Assembly (NCBI GenBank): GCA_902625535.1
Contig: CACOBT010000001.1
Location: 62,001 to 126,000, forward strand
Length of the DNA stretch: 64,000 nucleotides
Source of the DNA: an uncultured beta proteobacterium
Lineage (GTDB): Bacteria > Pseudomonadota > Gammaproteobacteria > Burkholderiales > Burkholderiaceae_A
Direction of reading: 5' to 3'
The position numbers and the translations under genes are program-made. Below the pieces are notes generated by a model. That model was not told the DNA's origin, ran no database searches, and was given only the letters and a program-made list of their open reading frames with translations. Of this stretch, positions 24,860 through 35,605 are shown piece after piece (the stretch's first letter is position 1; every line of letters begins with the position of its first letter).

Positions 24860-25750
24860 TCAACATTCTAAACCACTACCTAGACTCACATTGAGAGCTT
24901 TAACTTTTTTCATAGCCGCGTATTTCCAGTCTTTTCCGTTTGACGCATAAATCACGCTACGCGACAGGTTTATCAGATTGTTGTTACGTCTTTCACCTAA
25001 GCTTTCGGAATCAGATTTTTTTTTGTCGTCGTCTATTATCGACACCACGTCGACGATTTTGCCGCCTTGACTCCCAATTCCTGGCAGTAGTAACGGTGTC
25101 GAAGGAAATCGTTTATGGATATTTTTCAACTCATCAATACAATTAGCTCCTACTACAAGGCCGATCTGATTTCTAACATCAAATTCGACAAATTTTTCTG
25201 CTATATATTCGTAAAAGGGTATAAAATTTCTCTCATGTAACCTGTTAGGAACACGGATCTTTTGTATCAAATCAGCCCCGGGGTTGCTAGTCCGGCAAAG
25301 TACATATACTCCTTTCTCAGGTTTCTCTGTAAAAGGTTTGATACTTTCCAGGCCCATGTAGGGGCTCACGGTGGTCGCGTCAGCCTCATACCTCTGAAAA
25401 CACTCAACAACGTAATGCTTTGCTGTGTTTCCAATATCCCCTCGCTTTCCATCAAAAATGACTAAGTGATTTGGGAAATTTTTTTTTATCCATGTGATCA
25501 ATGCCGCTAGTAGATCCTCACACCCGAGTGCTGAAAACATAGCTGCCTGTGGTTTATATGCGGAACACTCGTCTGCAGTCGCGTATACAACTTCTTTGAA
25601 AAAATATTCGATATTTTTTTTTAAACTTGACTTACCATAAGGTAAGTATTGAAGTGGAAGCTTCTCTAAATCTGGGTCGAGGCCAACGCATAATCTTGAA
25701 CGGTTAGCCTTTATGGCCTTTTCAACTACATCATGATAGGTGATTAACAC
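24860..25750 (-). CDS. pyrF: Orotidine 5'-phosphate decarboxylase, type 2
   Basis: A 296-residue enzyme that makes UMP, the last step of pyrimidine synthesis. The catalytic cluster is FDGKRGDIGNTA (Asp-Lys-Asp), with LCVGLDPDLEKLP at the start and LLLPGIGSQGG near the end; length fits the type 2 (about 270-310) form. The frame is open back to 25798, but that part lies inside the groESL terminator hairpin and its T run, so I place the start at GTG 25750. The ribosome site there is weak. Confidence 0.9.
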   Translation of the reverse strand: MLITYHDVVEKAIKANRSRLCVGLDPDLEKLPLQYLPYGKSSLKKNIEYFFKEVVYATADECSAYKPQAAMFSALGCEDLLAALITWIKKNFPNHLVIFDGKRGDIGNTAKHYVVECFQRYEADATTVSPYMGLESIKPFTEKPEKGVYVLCRTSNPGADLIQKIRVPNRLHERNFIPFYEYIAEKFVEFDVRNQIGLVVGANCIDELKNIHKRFPSTPLLLPGIGSQGGKIVDVVSIIDDDKKKSDSESLGERRNNNLINLSRSVIYASNGKDWKYAAMKKVKALNVSLGSGLEC

Positions 25751-25766
25751 AGGAGTCTCAAAAAAA

Positions 25767-25790
25767 AAGCCTGCTGGTAAAAGCAGGCTT
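25767..25790 (-). terminator. Rho-independent terminator of groESL
   Basis: A 9-bp perfect stem, AAGCCTGCT (25767-25775) with AGCAGGCTT (25782-25790), and a 6-base loop, followed on the minus strand by nine T residues. It lies 61 bp past the groL stop and just before pyrF. Confidence 0.95.
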
Positions 25791-25851
25791 GAAATCACGA
25801 AAAGCTTCTAAGTTAAAAATAATTTTTTTTTTCGAATTAGGCATTATTTCA

Positions 25852-27537
<1,686 letters not shown>

Positions 27538-27551
27538 CTAAATATTTTCTT

Positions 27552-27842
27552 TTATTTTTCGATGATTGCCATGATGTCGTCCTCTCGCAATACAAGAAGC
27601 TCATCTCCATCCACTTTTACCGTCTGCCCAGAATATTTGCCGAACAAGATTTTTTCACCGACTTTGACATCCACTGGCTTAGTTTTCCCGTCATCGAGAA
27701 TTTTCCCATTTCCAACGGCTACTACTTCACCTTGATCAGGTTTCTCAGTCGCATTCTCTGGTATCACGATACCAGAAGCTGTTGTTCGTTCGTTATCAAG
27801 TCGTTTAACTACGACTCGATCATGTAGTGGCCTCAATTTCAT
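27552..27842 (-). CDS. groS: Co-chaperonin GroES
   Basis: A 96-residue lid of the GroEL cage. The sequence [16 protein letters not shown], the mobile loop around [19 protein letters not shown] and the closing [15 protein letters not shown] are canonical. First gene of groESL; expression is probably controlled by HrcA through the CIRCE element upstream and by sigma-32. Confidence 0.98.
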   Translation of the reverse strand: MKLRPLHDRVVVKRLDNERTTASGIVIPENATEKPDQGEVVAVGNGKILDDGKTKPVDVKVGEKILFGKYSGQTVKVDGDELLVLREDDIMAIIEK

Positions 27843-27872
27843 AAAGACTTACTCCAAAAAGTTAAAAAAAAA

Positions 27873-27899
27873 TTAGCACTCTTCCCAACTGAGTGACAA
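27873..27899 (-). promoter_or_regulatory. CIRCE operator (HrcA site) upstream of groESL
   Basis: The left arm TTAGCACTC (27873-27881) is a perfect CIRCE half; after nine bases the right arm is GAGTGACAA (27891-27899), matching 7 of 9 positions of GAGTGCTAA. It lies 31 bp before groS. The repressor gene hrcA is in this window at 58.4 kb. Confidence 0.88.
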
Positions 27900-27906
27900 A
27901 GAGTAG

Positions 27907-27933
27907 AGTTGGGTTTCGAATCAAAAATTCAAG
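27907..27933 (-). promoter_or_regulatory. Sigma-32-like promoter of groESL
   Basis: On the minus strand a perfect -35 CTTGAA (27928-27933) is followed after 14 bp by CCCAACT (27907-27913), close to the heat-shock -10 CCCCATNT. The CIRCE arm starts 7 bp further on, where a repressor would block transcription. Confidence 0.6.
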
Positions 27934-27988
27934 CTAGAAAGTTGAAAGACCCTACGTGATAAAGGGATAAGTAAGAGTTGTTTTCCCT

Positions 27989-28249
27989 CTATCCGGCGAA
28001 AAACTTCCCTTGTTTCTCTAACACCGTTTGGCATTCAATACAGCGGATTTTGCCCAATTTTAGACGGGCAGCTGGTATTTTTTCGTCGCAATCAATACAG
28101 TGCAATCCATCGAAGTCGGGGTTTGTTTCAGGAAGAGTTTTTCGCCTGGCATTTTCTAAGGCATCTTCATTGAACTGAGCCTCAATAGCTGAAGCCCTGT
28201 CGTTTTCGTCGGTAAGTTCAAAAAAATTTTCATTTTTATCTAAGGCCAT
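27989..28249 (-). CDS. TraR/DksA-type C4 zinc finger protein
   Basis: An 86-residue protein. The C-terminal half carries the four-cysteine zinc finger CIDCDEKIPAARLKLGKIRC-IEC of the DksA/TraR family. The N-terminal half is charged and shorter than the coiled coil of full DksA, so it is closer to the TraR or YbiI kind that binds RNA polymerase. The in-frame reading opens further upstream, but ATG 28249 has a GGAG site and fits the family length. It lies back to back with the PBP4 gene. Confidence 0.8.
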   Translation of the reverse strand: MALDKNENFFELTDENDRASAIEAQFNEDALENARRKTLPETNPDFDGLHCIDCDEKIPAARLKLGKIRCIECQTVLEKQGKFFAG

Positions 28250-28369
28250 ATTAGTCTCCTTCACTAGCCGTTTTCTTTTAAAACCGACCCGTTTATTATA
28301 ATAGGGTTGCATAACACATCGCAGTCTACCATTAAAAGGGCAATAAACAACAAACAAGAGTATTCAATT

Positions 28370-29842
28370 TTGAAGGGTAAAAATAAATTAGGGTTGATAC
28401 TGATTAACGTGTTAATTATCTTCGGTGCGTTGCTCCACTGGCCCGTTTCAACTGTGGCTAAGCAGGTTGGATATCTTGACGTGAAAACTGAGCATTTAAT
28501 GAAAAAATTGCGTAAAATCGGCATCCCGGCCTCATCAGTGGGAATATCTGTCACTATAATCCCGACGACAATATATCCATTTGAGCCAATTAAATTTAGT
28601 TTCAACTCAAAAAAAAAATTCAATCCTGCATCTACTGCGAAATTGTTTACCAGTTATTATGCTCTGCGGGAGATGGGAAGTTCTTACAAATTCAAGACAG
28701 ATTTCTTTATGGCTGGTAGACGTGACTTAGATGCGTTTGACGGCAATTTTTACATAAGAGGTCGAGGTGACCCGAAACTAGTTTATGAGGACCTCCAAAA
28801 GATTGTGCATGCGATTCGTGCAAAAGGTTTGAGAAAACTGCGCGGTAACTTTGTAATTGACGATTCATATTTTTCGGAACCCGAGACTAACGCTGCATTG
28901 TTTGATGGAAAAAAAAATAAACCCTACAATGTCGGTCCGAATGCCGCATCTGTAAATTTCAAAGCAGTTGAACTTACAGTCGCGAAAGAAAAGCGGAAGA
29001 TTAATATTTCCATTAAACCCAGGTTGGCTGATTTCCGCTTAGTTAACGATATGCGGTGGGTCACGGGGTCGTGTGGGGGAAATAGAATTTTTTATAAAGA
29101 ATCTGAAAACCAGTTGCGAGTTTACGGGCGGTTTGGGAAGCGTTGCAAAAGGCAACGGCTCTACGTCGGGTTAACTACTCACAACAAATTCACATTTGCT
29201 TTGTTTAAGCAAGTCTGGATTGAATCTGGTGGACAGTTCGATCAAGTTTTAGTTAAGGGTGTTGTTCCAAAAAATGCCCAGTTAATTTACACGTGGATTA
29301 ATCCGCGGAATCTAGGGCTATTGATAAAAGATATAAATACTCTTAGCAACAACACAATGGCTAGAACCTTGTTTTTGAAGTTGTCGGCGATCGAGGGGAG
29401 TCCGGGTAGCCTTGTAAAGTCTCGCCGGTTACTAACCAACTGGTTGGACGAACAGGGTATCGGCGCAGAGACTGTAAATATTGATAACGGGTCTGGGTTG
29501 AGTCGCATGACAAAATTATCCCCAGACGATATTAATTCGCTATTACTGCAGGCCGTTGCTTCCAACGATTTTCGAGTTTGGAAAAACAGCCTCTCCCTCG
29601 CAGGTAAGGAGGGGACGACTCAAAATAGATTTACCGGGTTAGGAGTCTCAGGGAATGCCTGGCTAAAAACGGGCAGTTTGGAAGACGTTCAGGCTTACGC
29701 CGGCTACATATTAACAAAACAAAAACGCTGGATTTCGTTTGCGGTTATTGTTAATCATCCTGTTGCGGAAAAGGCCAAAACTTCTTTGGACGAGTTTATT
29801 AATTCACTTTACAGTGATTTACCTCGGCAAACTTCACATTGA
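28370..29842 (+). CDS. dacB: D-alanyl-D-alanine carboxypeptidase/endopeptidase (PBP4 type)
   Basis: A periplasmic class C penicillin-binding protein that trims cell-wall peptides. The three active-site motifs are present: STAK (in NPASTAKLF), SNN (in NTLSNNTMAR) and KTG (in WLKTGSLED). A signal or anchor helix LGLILINVLIIFGALL lies at the very start. The open frame reaches a TTG at 28307, but TTG at 28370 puts the helix at the usual distance from the N-terminus, giving 490 residues; neither has a strong ribosome site. The next gene, a lytic transglycosylase, overlaps its stop (TTGA), which suggests joint cell-wall turnover. Confidence 0.88.
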   Translation: MKGKNKLGLILINVLIIFGALLHWPVSTVAKQVGYLDVKTEHLMKKLRKIGIPASSVGISVTIIPTTIYPFEPIKFSFNSKKKFNPASTAKLFTSYYALREMGSSYKFKTDFFMAGRRDLDAFDGNFYIRGRGDPKLVYEDLQKIVHAIRAKGLRKLRGNFVIDDSYFSEPETNAALFDGKKNKPYNVGPNAASVNFKAVELTVAKEKRKINISIKPRLADFRLVNDMRWVTGSCGGNRIFYKESENQLRVYGRFGKRCKRQRLYVGLTTHNKFTFALFKQVWIESGGQFDQVLVKGVVPKNAQLIYTWINPRNLGLLIKDINTLSNNTMARTLFLKLSAIEGSPGSLVKSRRLLTNWLDEQGIGAETVNIDNGSGLSRMTKLSPDDINSLLLQAVASNDFRVWKNSLSLAGKEGTTQNRFTGLGVSGNAWLKTGSLEDVQAYAGYILTKQKRWISFAVIVNHPVAEKAKTSLDEFINSLYSDLPRQTSH

Positions 29843-30486
29843 AAAAAAGCTCCATTGAAATGAAAAGAAACCGGAATAAGTTCAAAATAAACAAATTGGT
29901 AGTACTAATTTGCATACTATTATTTTTTATTTTTTTTATAAGCGAAAAGGGAAGAGAGCGAGTTGATACCTGGATTACTTTGTTTGAAGCTCCTGATAAT
30001 AATGAGATTATTACAGCCGATTATCAAGTCGACCCGGCAAGAGAACTTGAAAAGGCTCGGGTAACAAAATGGATTGCAAGAAAATATAAGGTATCTCACA
30101 AAGCTGTGCGCAAAATCGTTGATATTTCTTTTGAGGCAGGTGAGAAATTTGAAGTTGATCCCTATGTGATCATTGCCGTTATGGCCATAGAATCCAGTTT
30201 TAATCCATTTGCAGAGAGTAGTGCCGGCGCCCTAGGACTTATGCAGGTTATGCCTAAAGTCCATAAAGAAAAATTTGAAAAATATGGAGGGTTAGACAAT
30301 TCAATAGATGTTAAAGTAAATATTTACGTCGGAACTGAAATCCTAAAAAATTATCTTTTGCGATATGGAAATTTTCAACGAGCTCTGCGAGCATATGTTG
30401 GAGTCTCGCAAACCAGCAAAAGTCGATACCCGAAAAAAGTCTTGAGAGTAAGAGAAAGGTTAAAAAAATTAATTAAAGCGGGCTAA
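29839..30486 (+). CDS. Membrane-anchored lytic transglycosylase (SLT domain)
   Basis: A 215-residue protein with one N-terminal helix (about 21-35) and a periplasmic SLT domain in the C-terminal half. The catalytic Glu is in AIESSFNPFAESSAGALG, followed by LMQVMP, as in Slt/MltC-type enzymes that cut the glycan strand. Start is TTG at 29839, overlapping the dacB stop by 4 bp (TTGA), so translation is coupled. Its end overlaps rsmE on the other strand by 4 bp. Confidence 0.88.
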   Translation: MKKSSIEMKRNRNKFKINKLVVLICILLFFIFFISEKGRERVDTWITLFEAPDNNEIITADYQVDPARELEKARVTKWIARKYKVSHKAVRKIVDISFEAGEKFEVDPYVIIAVMAIESSFNPFAESSAGALGLMQVMPKVHKEKFEKYGGLDNSIDVKVNIYVGTEILKNYLLRYGNFQRALRAYVGVSQTSKSRYPKKVLRVRERLKKLIKAG

Positions 30487-31211
30487 AATTCTCCTGAAAC
30501 GTAGTTAAGAATCGAAAGAAGTGAAACAGCCACTGTTTCTGTACGCAGGATGCGTTTTCCGATTTTTACACTTTTAAAATCTGCTTTTTGCCCAGAGTTT
30601 TCTTCAAAATTTGAAAATCCAGCCTCTGGGCCGATCAAAAAAATAACATCTTTACTAGCAGAAAAATCTACATCGACGAGTCTCTTGCTAGAGGTTGGAT
30701 TTAACATTAGCTTGATTGCGTTTTTCCTTCTTCGTGTTTCCAGAAATCCACCGAGACTTTGAGGGGCCAGTATTTTCGTAAGTTTATTTCTTCCGCATTG
30801 CTGGCTAGCGTTTTCGGCTATTAGTTTCCATCTTGTAACTTTTTTTTCTAAATTGGAATTATTGAGCCGTACCTGACACCGCTCAGTGATAATCGGCGCA
30901 ATTATTTCAGCGCCTAACTCAACAGACTTCTGTACAACATAGTCCATCCTAGAAGCCTGGCAAAGTCCTTGTGCTACAACGACTGACTTCTTGTTTTCTC
31001 GGTTTACGGTCTTTACTTCTCCGACAAGCTCAAAACGGACATTTTTTTTATCGTTAAGCGTTACGGAGGCAACTACTTCGTGTCCGTGTCCGTCAAACAA
31101 AAGAATTTTTTCGCCAACTTTAATGCGCAGAACATTTTTTAAGTGATGACTTTGTTTATAATTAAATATTTTGGTAGACAGCAAACCGGGAAAATACAGT
31201 CGAGGTTTCAA
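30483..31211 (-). CDS. rsmE: 16S rRNA m3U1498 methyltransferase
   Basis: A 242-residue SPOUT-fold enzyme that methylates N3 of U1498 in 16S rRNA. The knot region is intact: IFLIGPEAGFSNFEE and KIGKRILRTETVAVSLLSIL. The N-terminal PUA-like part begins with PRLYFPG. Start is TTG at 31211, with AAGGA about 10 bases upstream. It lies divergent from the transketolase operon across about 70 bp. Confidence 0.93.
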   Translation of the reverse strand: MKPRLYFPGLLSTKIFNYKQSHHLKNVLRIKVGEKILLFDGHGHEVVASVTLNDKKNVRFELVGEVKTVNRENKKSVVVAQGLCQASRMDYVVQKSVELGAEIIAPIITERCQVRLNNSNLEKKVTRWKLIAENASQQCGRNKLTKILAPQSLGGFLETRRRKNAIKLMLNPTSSKRLVDVDFSASKDVIFLIGPEAGFSNFEENSGQKADFKSVKIGKRILRTETVAVSLLSILNYVSGEF

Positions 31212-31282
31212 TTTTTGCGGTCCTTGAGCGAATTTTAGAGTTAATGAAATTATGCTGCAATTTTTAATGCGAATGTTTTTTA

Positions 31283-33373
31283 ATGAGAAAAAAAGTGAAT
31301 ATTGACGATTCTTCTGAAAAAGTTTCTACGAATCAAGCAGTTGATCATGCTTTGATGTGTAATGCCCTTAGAGTACTCGCCGCTGATGCAGTCCAACAGG
31401 CTGGTTCTGGTCATCCTGGTATGCCAATGGGAATGGCTGAGATCGCCTACGTTTTGTGGAAATTTTATCTTAAACATAATCCTAAAAACGCAGATTGGGT
31501 AAACCGAGATAGGTTTGTGCTATCGAACGGCCACGGTTCAATGTTACTCTATGGGCTACTTCACTTGACCGGTTATGATTTACCGATTGAAGAGCTCAAA
31601 CAGTTTAGAAAATTGGGCTCAATGACTCCGGGCCATCCTGAGGTGGGAGTTACCCCTGGTGTAGAGACTACAACCGGCCCGTTGGGCCAGGGGCTAGCGC
31701 ACGGAGTTGGAATGGCATTAGCCGAAAAACTTTTAGCCTCTGAGTTTAATCGTCCGGGGTTCCCGATTATAGACCACAATACATACGTTTTTCTCGGGGA
31801 TGGTTGTCTGATGGAAGGAATAAGCCACGAAGTTTGCTCACTTGCAGGTGTTTGGGGTCTTGAGAAGCTAATTTGTTTTTATGACGATAACAACATTTCA
31901 ATAGATGGCGAGGTTGAGCCTTGGTTCAATGAAGATATTAAAGCTCGATTCAAATCGTATGGATGGAATGTCATGGGCCCCATAGACGGGCACAATATCG
32001 ATGCTATTCAGCAGGCCATTAGCACCGCTTCAGCTAGAGGTTCCGATGCTTCCTCTAAAGCCCCGACAATCATAATTTGTAAAACGATCATCGGAAAAGG
32101 TGAGCCAGAGCGGCAAGGAACTGCAAAAGCCCATGGTGAGCCCCTAGGTGAAGATGGTATTCTACGGATGAGACAAAAATTAAATTGGGATTTTCCACCA
32201 TTTGAGATTCCGGAGAGTCTTAAAAATGAGTGGGATTGCAGTGAGTACGGTCATGCTCTGGAAGGAGGTTGGAATAACCTTTTCGAAAGCTACAAGAAAA
32301 GTTATCCCAAGTTGGCAAGTTCACTTGAGGCAAGACTTAAAAATGACATCGTCAATCCTAAAGAATTGCGCGAAGTGGTTGCGCGGTTTTGTAATAGTTT
32401 TGATAAAGATTCAGAAAGCGTAGCAACCAGAAAAGCATCACAGAATTTTCTTAACTTTCTGGGGCCGAGATTTAAGGGCGTACTAGGCGGATCAGCAGAT
32501 CTTACGGGAAGTAATTTAACCATGTGGCATGGCTCTGAGCCCATGAGAAAATCAGAATCTGGAACTATGATCGGGAATCACGTTAACTTTGGTGTGAGGG
32601 AGTTTGGAATGGCCGCAATTTGCTGTGGCATCTCCCTGCACAAGGGCTTCATTCCCTACTGTGGAACCTTTTTAGTTTTTTCCGATTACATGAGAAATGC
32701 AGTTCGTTTAGCGGCACTGATGAATCAAAAGGTTATTTTTGTTTTCACACATGATTCAATTGGCCTCGGGGAAGATGGTCCGACGCATCAGCCCGTGGAA
32801 CAAGTTGCGAGCCTTCGATTGATACCTAATCTTCACGTTTGGCGGCCATCTGATTCAGCTGAAGTTGCTTTTGCTTGGCAAGCGGCCATTTGTTACGAAG
32901 GACCGAGTGCTATTTTACTTTCCAGACAGAAATTACCTAATTTTTTGAGGAATAAATTGAGCTTAAACAATATTTCAAAAGGAGGTTATATTTTGCGAGA
33001 GGCAAGAAAGCCTGATGTAATATTAATCGGAACAGGATCAGAGGTTAAATTAGCAATGCTAGCTAGTCATGAATTGAAGAAAAAATATGGAATCAACAGT
33101 CGGATTGTCTCGATGCCTTCAACTACTGTTTTCGAACAACAGAAACGGGGGTATAAAGAAAAAGTCATACCGCAAGATGTGCCAAAAATGGTGATCGAGG
33201 CAGGTGTTACCGATCATTGGTGGAAGTACAAACCAGACGTTGTTCTCGGAATTAACAAGTTCGGAGAGTCTGCGCCGGAAAAGGAGGTTTTTGAGGCTTT
33301 TGGTATTTCTACGAGAACTATAATCGACTCAGTTTTATGTCTCACTGATCATAAAAATAATTTTGGGGGATAG
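31283..33373 (+). CDS. tkt: Transketolase
   Basis: A 696-residue thiamine-diphosphate enzyme that moves two-carbon units between sugar phosphates in the pentose phosphate and Calvin pathways. The thiamine-binding GDGCLMEG, the N-terminal SGHPGMPMG and the C-terminal [18 protein letters not shown] motifs are complete. It opens a long plus-strand operon (tkt-gap-pgk-pyk-purCE-purK-sua5). No rubisco or phosphoribulokinase gene is visible. Confidence 0.97.
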   Translation: MRKKVNIDDSSEKVSTNQAVDHALMCNALRVLAADAVQQAGSGHPGMPMGMAEIAYVLWKFYLKHNPKNADWVNRDRFVLSNGHGSMLLYGLLHLTGYDLPIEELKQFRKLGSMTPGHPEVGVTPGVETTTGPLGQGLAHGVGMALAEKLLASEFNRPGFPIIDHNTYVFLGDGCLMEGISHEVCSLAGVWGLEKLICFYDDNNISIDGEVEPWFNEDIKARFKSYGWNVMGPIDGHNIDAIQQAISTASARGSDASSKAPTIIICKTIIGKGEPERQGTAKAHGEPLGEDGILRMRQKLNWDFPPFEIPESLKNEWDCSEYGHALEGGWNNLFESYKKSYPKLASSLEARLKNDIVNPKELREVVARFCNSFDKDSESVATRKASQNFLNFLGPRFKGVLGGSADLTGSNLTMWHGSEPMRKSESGTMIGNHVNFGVREFGMAAICCGISLHKGFIPYCGTFLVFSDYMRNAVRLAALMNQKVIFVFTHDSIGLGEDGPTHQPVEQVASLRLIPNLHVWRPSDSAEVAFAWQAAICYEGPSAILLSRQKLPNFLRNKLSLNNISKGGYILREARKPDVILIGTGSEVKLAMLASHELKKKYGINSRIVSMPSTTVFEQQKRGYKEKVIPQDVPKMVIEAGVTDHWWKYKPDVVLGINKFGESAPEKEVFEAFGISTRTIIDSVLCLTDHKNNFGG

Positions 33374-33374
33374 T

Positions 33375-34391
33375 ATGACGATAAAAGTTGCAATAAATGG
33401 TTTTGGGAGAATTGGAAGAGCTATTTTACGGGCAAATTACGAGACAGAACCGGATCAAAGAAAAGTAAAGATCGTCGCAATTAATGATCTTGGCAGTCCT
33501 GAGGCAAACGCACATTTGATTGAGTTTGACAGTACACATGGTCGTTTCAAAAAAACAATTGATGTCTCTGGCAGCGTGATTCGCATTGAAAACGACAGCA
33601 TTCCAATGTTCGCTTCAAAGAACCCTGCGGAGCTACCGTGGAAGGATTTAGATGTAGATGTTGTACTAGAGTGCACCGGACTTTTTACCTCTAAGGAGGC
33701 ATCCAGCCGACATTTGCAAGCAGGCGCGAAAAAAGTTTTAATATCTGCTCCCTCCAAAGATGCAGATGCTACTGTAGTCTATGGAGTTAATGACAACCTT
33801 TTGAGTTCGGAGCACAAAATTGTTTCAAATGCATCATGTACTACTAATTGTTTGGCTCCTTTGGCTAAAATTCTAAATGAAAAATTCGAAATTAAAGCTG
33901 GTTTAATGACCACAGTCCATTCATTTACCAATGATCAGGTACTGGTGGATAGCCTCCATTCAGATCTCCGTAGAGCCCGTGCCGCTACCATGTCAATGAT
34001 TCCGACAAAGACAGGGGCAGCTGCTGCCGTTGGACTTGTACTCCCTGAATTATCCGGAAAACTAGATGGATTTGCATTGAGGGTCCCTACAGTGAATGTG
34101 TCAGTGGTTGATCTCTCAATTCAGTCAGGAAAACAAACAACTCTTGAAGAAGTGAATAAAGTTTTGACGGAAGCGGCGGAGGCGGAAAAGCATAAAGGTG
34201 TCATTGGTTTAAACGTGAAACAAACCGTTTCTGTCGATTTCAATCATGATTCTAGATCAAGTGTTTTTGATCTTACACAAACACGAATTTCTGAAAACGG
34301 GTACCTCGTGAAGGTGCTGTCGTGGTACGACAATGAATGGGGCTTCTCCAATCGAATGATTGATGTGGCGGATGCACTTGGACAACTGTAA
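33375..34391 (+). CDS. gap: Glyceraldehyde-3-phosphate dehydrogenase, type I
   Basis: A 338-residue NAD-linked enzyme of glycolysis. The Rossmann start [14 protein letters not shown], catalytic Cys in [12 protein letters not shown] and the closing [13 protein letters not shown] are canonical, and Asp in AINDL suggests NAD rather than NADP preference. I placed the start at ATG 33375, one base after the tkt stop and 5 bases after GGGGGA; TTG 33363 upstream would lie inside tkt. Confidence 0.97.
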   Translation: MTIKVAINGFGRIGRAILRANYETEPDQRKVKIVAINDLGSPEANAHLIEFDSTHGRFKKTIDVSGSVIRIENDSIPMFASKNPAELPWKDLDVDVVLECTGLFTSKEASSRHLQAGAKKVLISAPSKDADATVVYGVNDNLLSSEHKIVSNASCTTNCLAPLAKILNEKFEIKAGLMTTVHSFTNDQVLVDSLHSDLRRARAATMSMIPTKTGAAAAVGLVLPELSGKLDGFALRVPTVNVSVVDLSIQSGKQTTLEEVNKVLTEAAEAEKHKGVIGLNVKQTVSVDFNHDSRSSVFDLTQTRISENGYLVKVLSWYDNEWGFSNRMIDVADALGQL

Positions 34392-34414
34392 AGAATTACG
34401 GCAAGTAAGAATTT

Positions 34415-35605
34415 GTGAAAAATATTAAAATTATTGATGAGTTTAATATTAATGGGAAACGGGTATTTCTCAGGCTTGATTTGAATGTCCCGTTGACCGA
34501 TGAGCGGGTGGTTGCCGACGATACGAGGATACGGGCCTCACTTCCCACAATCAGGTATGCATTAAAACAAAATGCGGCTGTCATGATATGTTCACATTTA
34601 GGTAGACCGGTGGAGGGTGTATATGATGAAAAATATTCACTTCATCCAGTCAGAAATTATTTGGAATCAAATTTGGGTAGAAATATTAAACTTATTAATG
34701 ATTGGGCTGAAGATGAAGTGAGTGTGAATGCCGGTGAGTTAGTTGTTCTTGAAAATGCAAGGTTTAATAGAGGGGAAGCTAGTGATGACCCAGTTGTTGC
34801 CGAAACAATTGCGCGTCAGTTCGACGTTTACATCAATGATGCCTTCGCGACTGCCCATCGAAAAGAGATGACGGTCCACCAACTACCATTAAAGAGTGTA
34901 AAAAAAGGTTGTGGATTTCTGTTTAAAAAAGAAGTTGAGTCCCTTAGTAAGATATTCGGAGATACAAATGATCAAACATTGGCGATTATAGGGGGAGCGA
35001 AAGTCTCCACAAAATTAAATTTGTTAAGTGTTTTATTGGAAAAAGTCAGTTGTATTATCGCGGGAGGAGGTCTTGCCAATACTTTTTTAAAAGCAGGCGG
35101 GTATCGAATAGGTAAATCATTTTATGAAAAAGCTTACATTGATTCTGCAAAAAAAATCATTGAAATGGCAGAATCCAATGATACGAAGTTAATTCTTCCG
35201 AATGATGTTCGGGTCAGTACCGACCCCAAGTATGAAAGTAATTCTCGCATCGTTGAACTGGATCAGATTGGCGCCGATGATATGATCCTCGATTTTGGGC
35301 CGAAGACAATGAATATCATCAGCAAAGAGATCAGTTCTGCAAATAAAATTTTATGGAATGGACCTTTAGGTGTTTTTGAAAAAGATGAGTTTTCATATGG
35401 AACCAAGTGCTTAGCCGAGTTAGTCAGGGAAGCTTCGGGATATACGGTTGCGGGAGGAGGAGACACGATTGCAGCGATAAATAAATTTATAGATATTGGT
35501 GCGCTTAATTATGTTTCAACGGGCGGTGGAGCATTTTTGGAGTTTTTTGAAAAAAAAGGAAACATCCCTGCGATAAAAGCATTGCAATCGGAGTGTGCCA
35601 TATGA
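34415..35605 (+). CDS. pgk: Phosphoglycerate kinase
   Basis: A 396-residue enzyme making ATP from 1,3-bisphosphoglycerate. Landmarks are FLRLDLNVPL, SHLGRP, the substrate-binding LENARFNRGE and the nucleotide site WNGPLGVFE with AGGGDT near the C-terminus. Start is GTG at 34415. It lies 23 bp after gap; its stop overlaps the pyk ATG. Confidence 0.97.
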   Translation: MKNIKIIDEFNINGKRVFLRLDLNVPLTDERVVADDTRIRASLPTIRYALKQNAAVMICSHLGRPVEGVYDEKYSLHPVRNYLESNLGRNIKLINDWAEDEVSVNAGELVVLENARFNRGEASDDPVVAETIARQFDVYINDAFATAHRKEMTVHQLPLKSVKKGCGFLFKKEVESLSKIFGDTNDQTLAIIGGAKVSTKLNLLSVLLEKVSCIIAGGGLANTFLKAGGYRIGKSFYEKAYIDSAKKIIEMAESNDTKLILPNDVRVSTDPKYESNSRIVELDQIGADDMILDFGPKTMNIISKEISSANKILWNGPLGVFEKDEFSYGTKCLAELVREASGYTVAGGGDTIAAINKFIDIGALNYVSTGGGAFLEFFEKKGNIPAIKALQSECAI

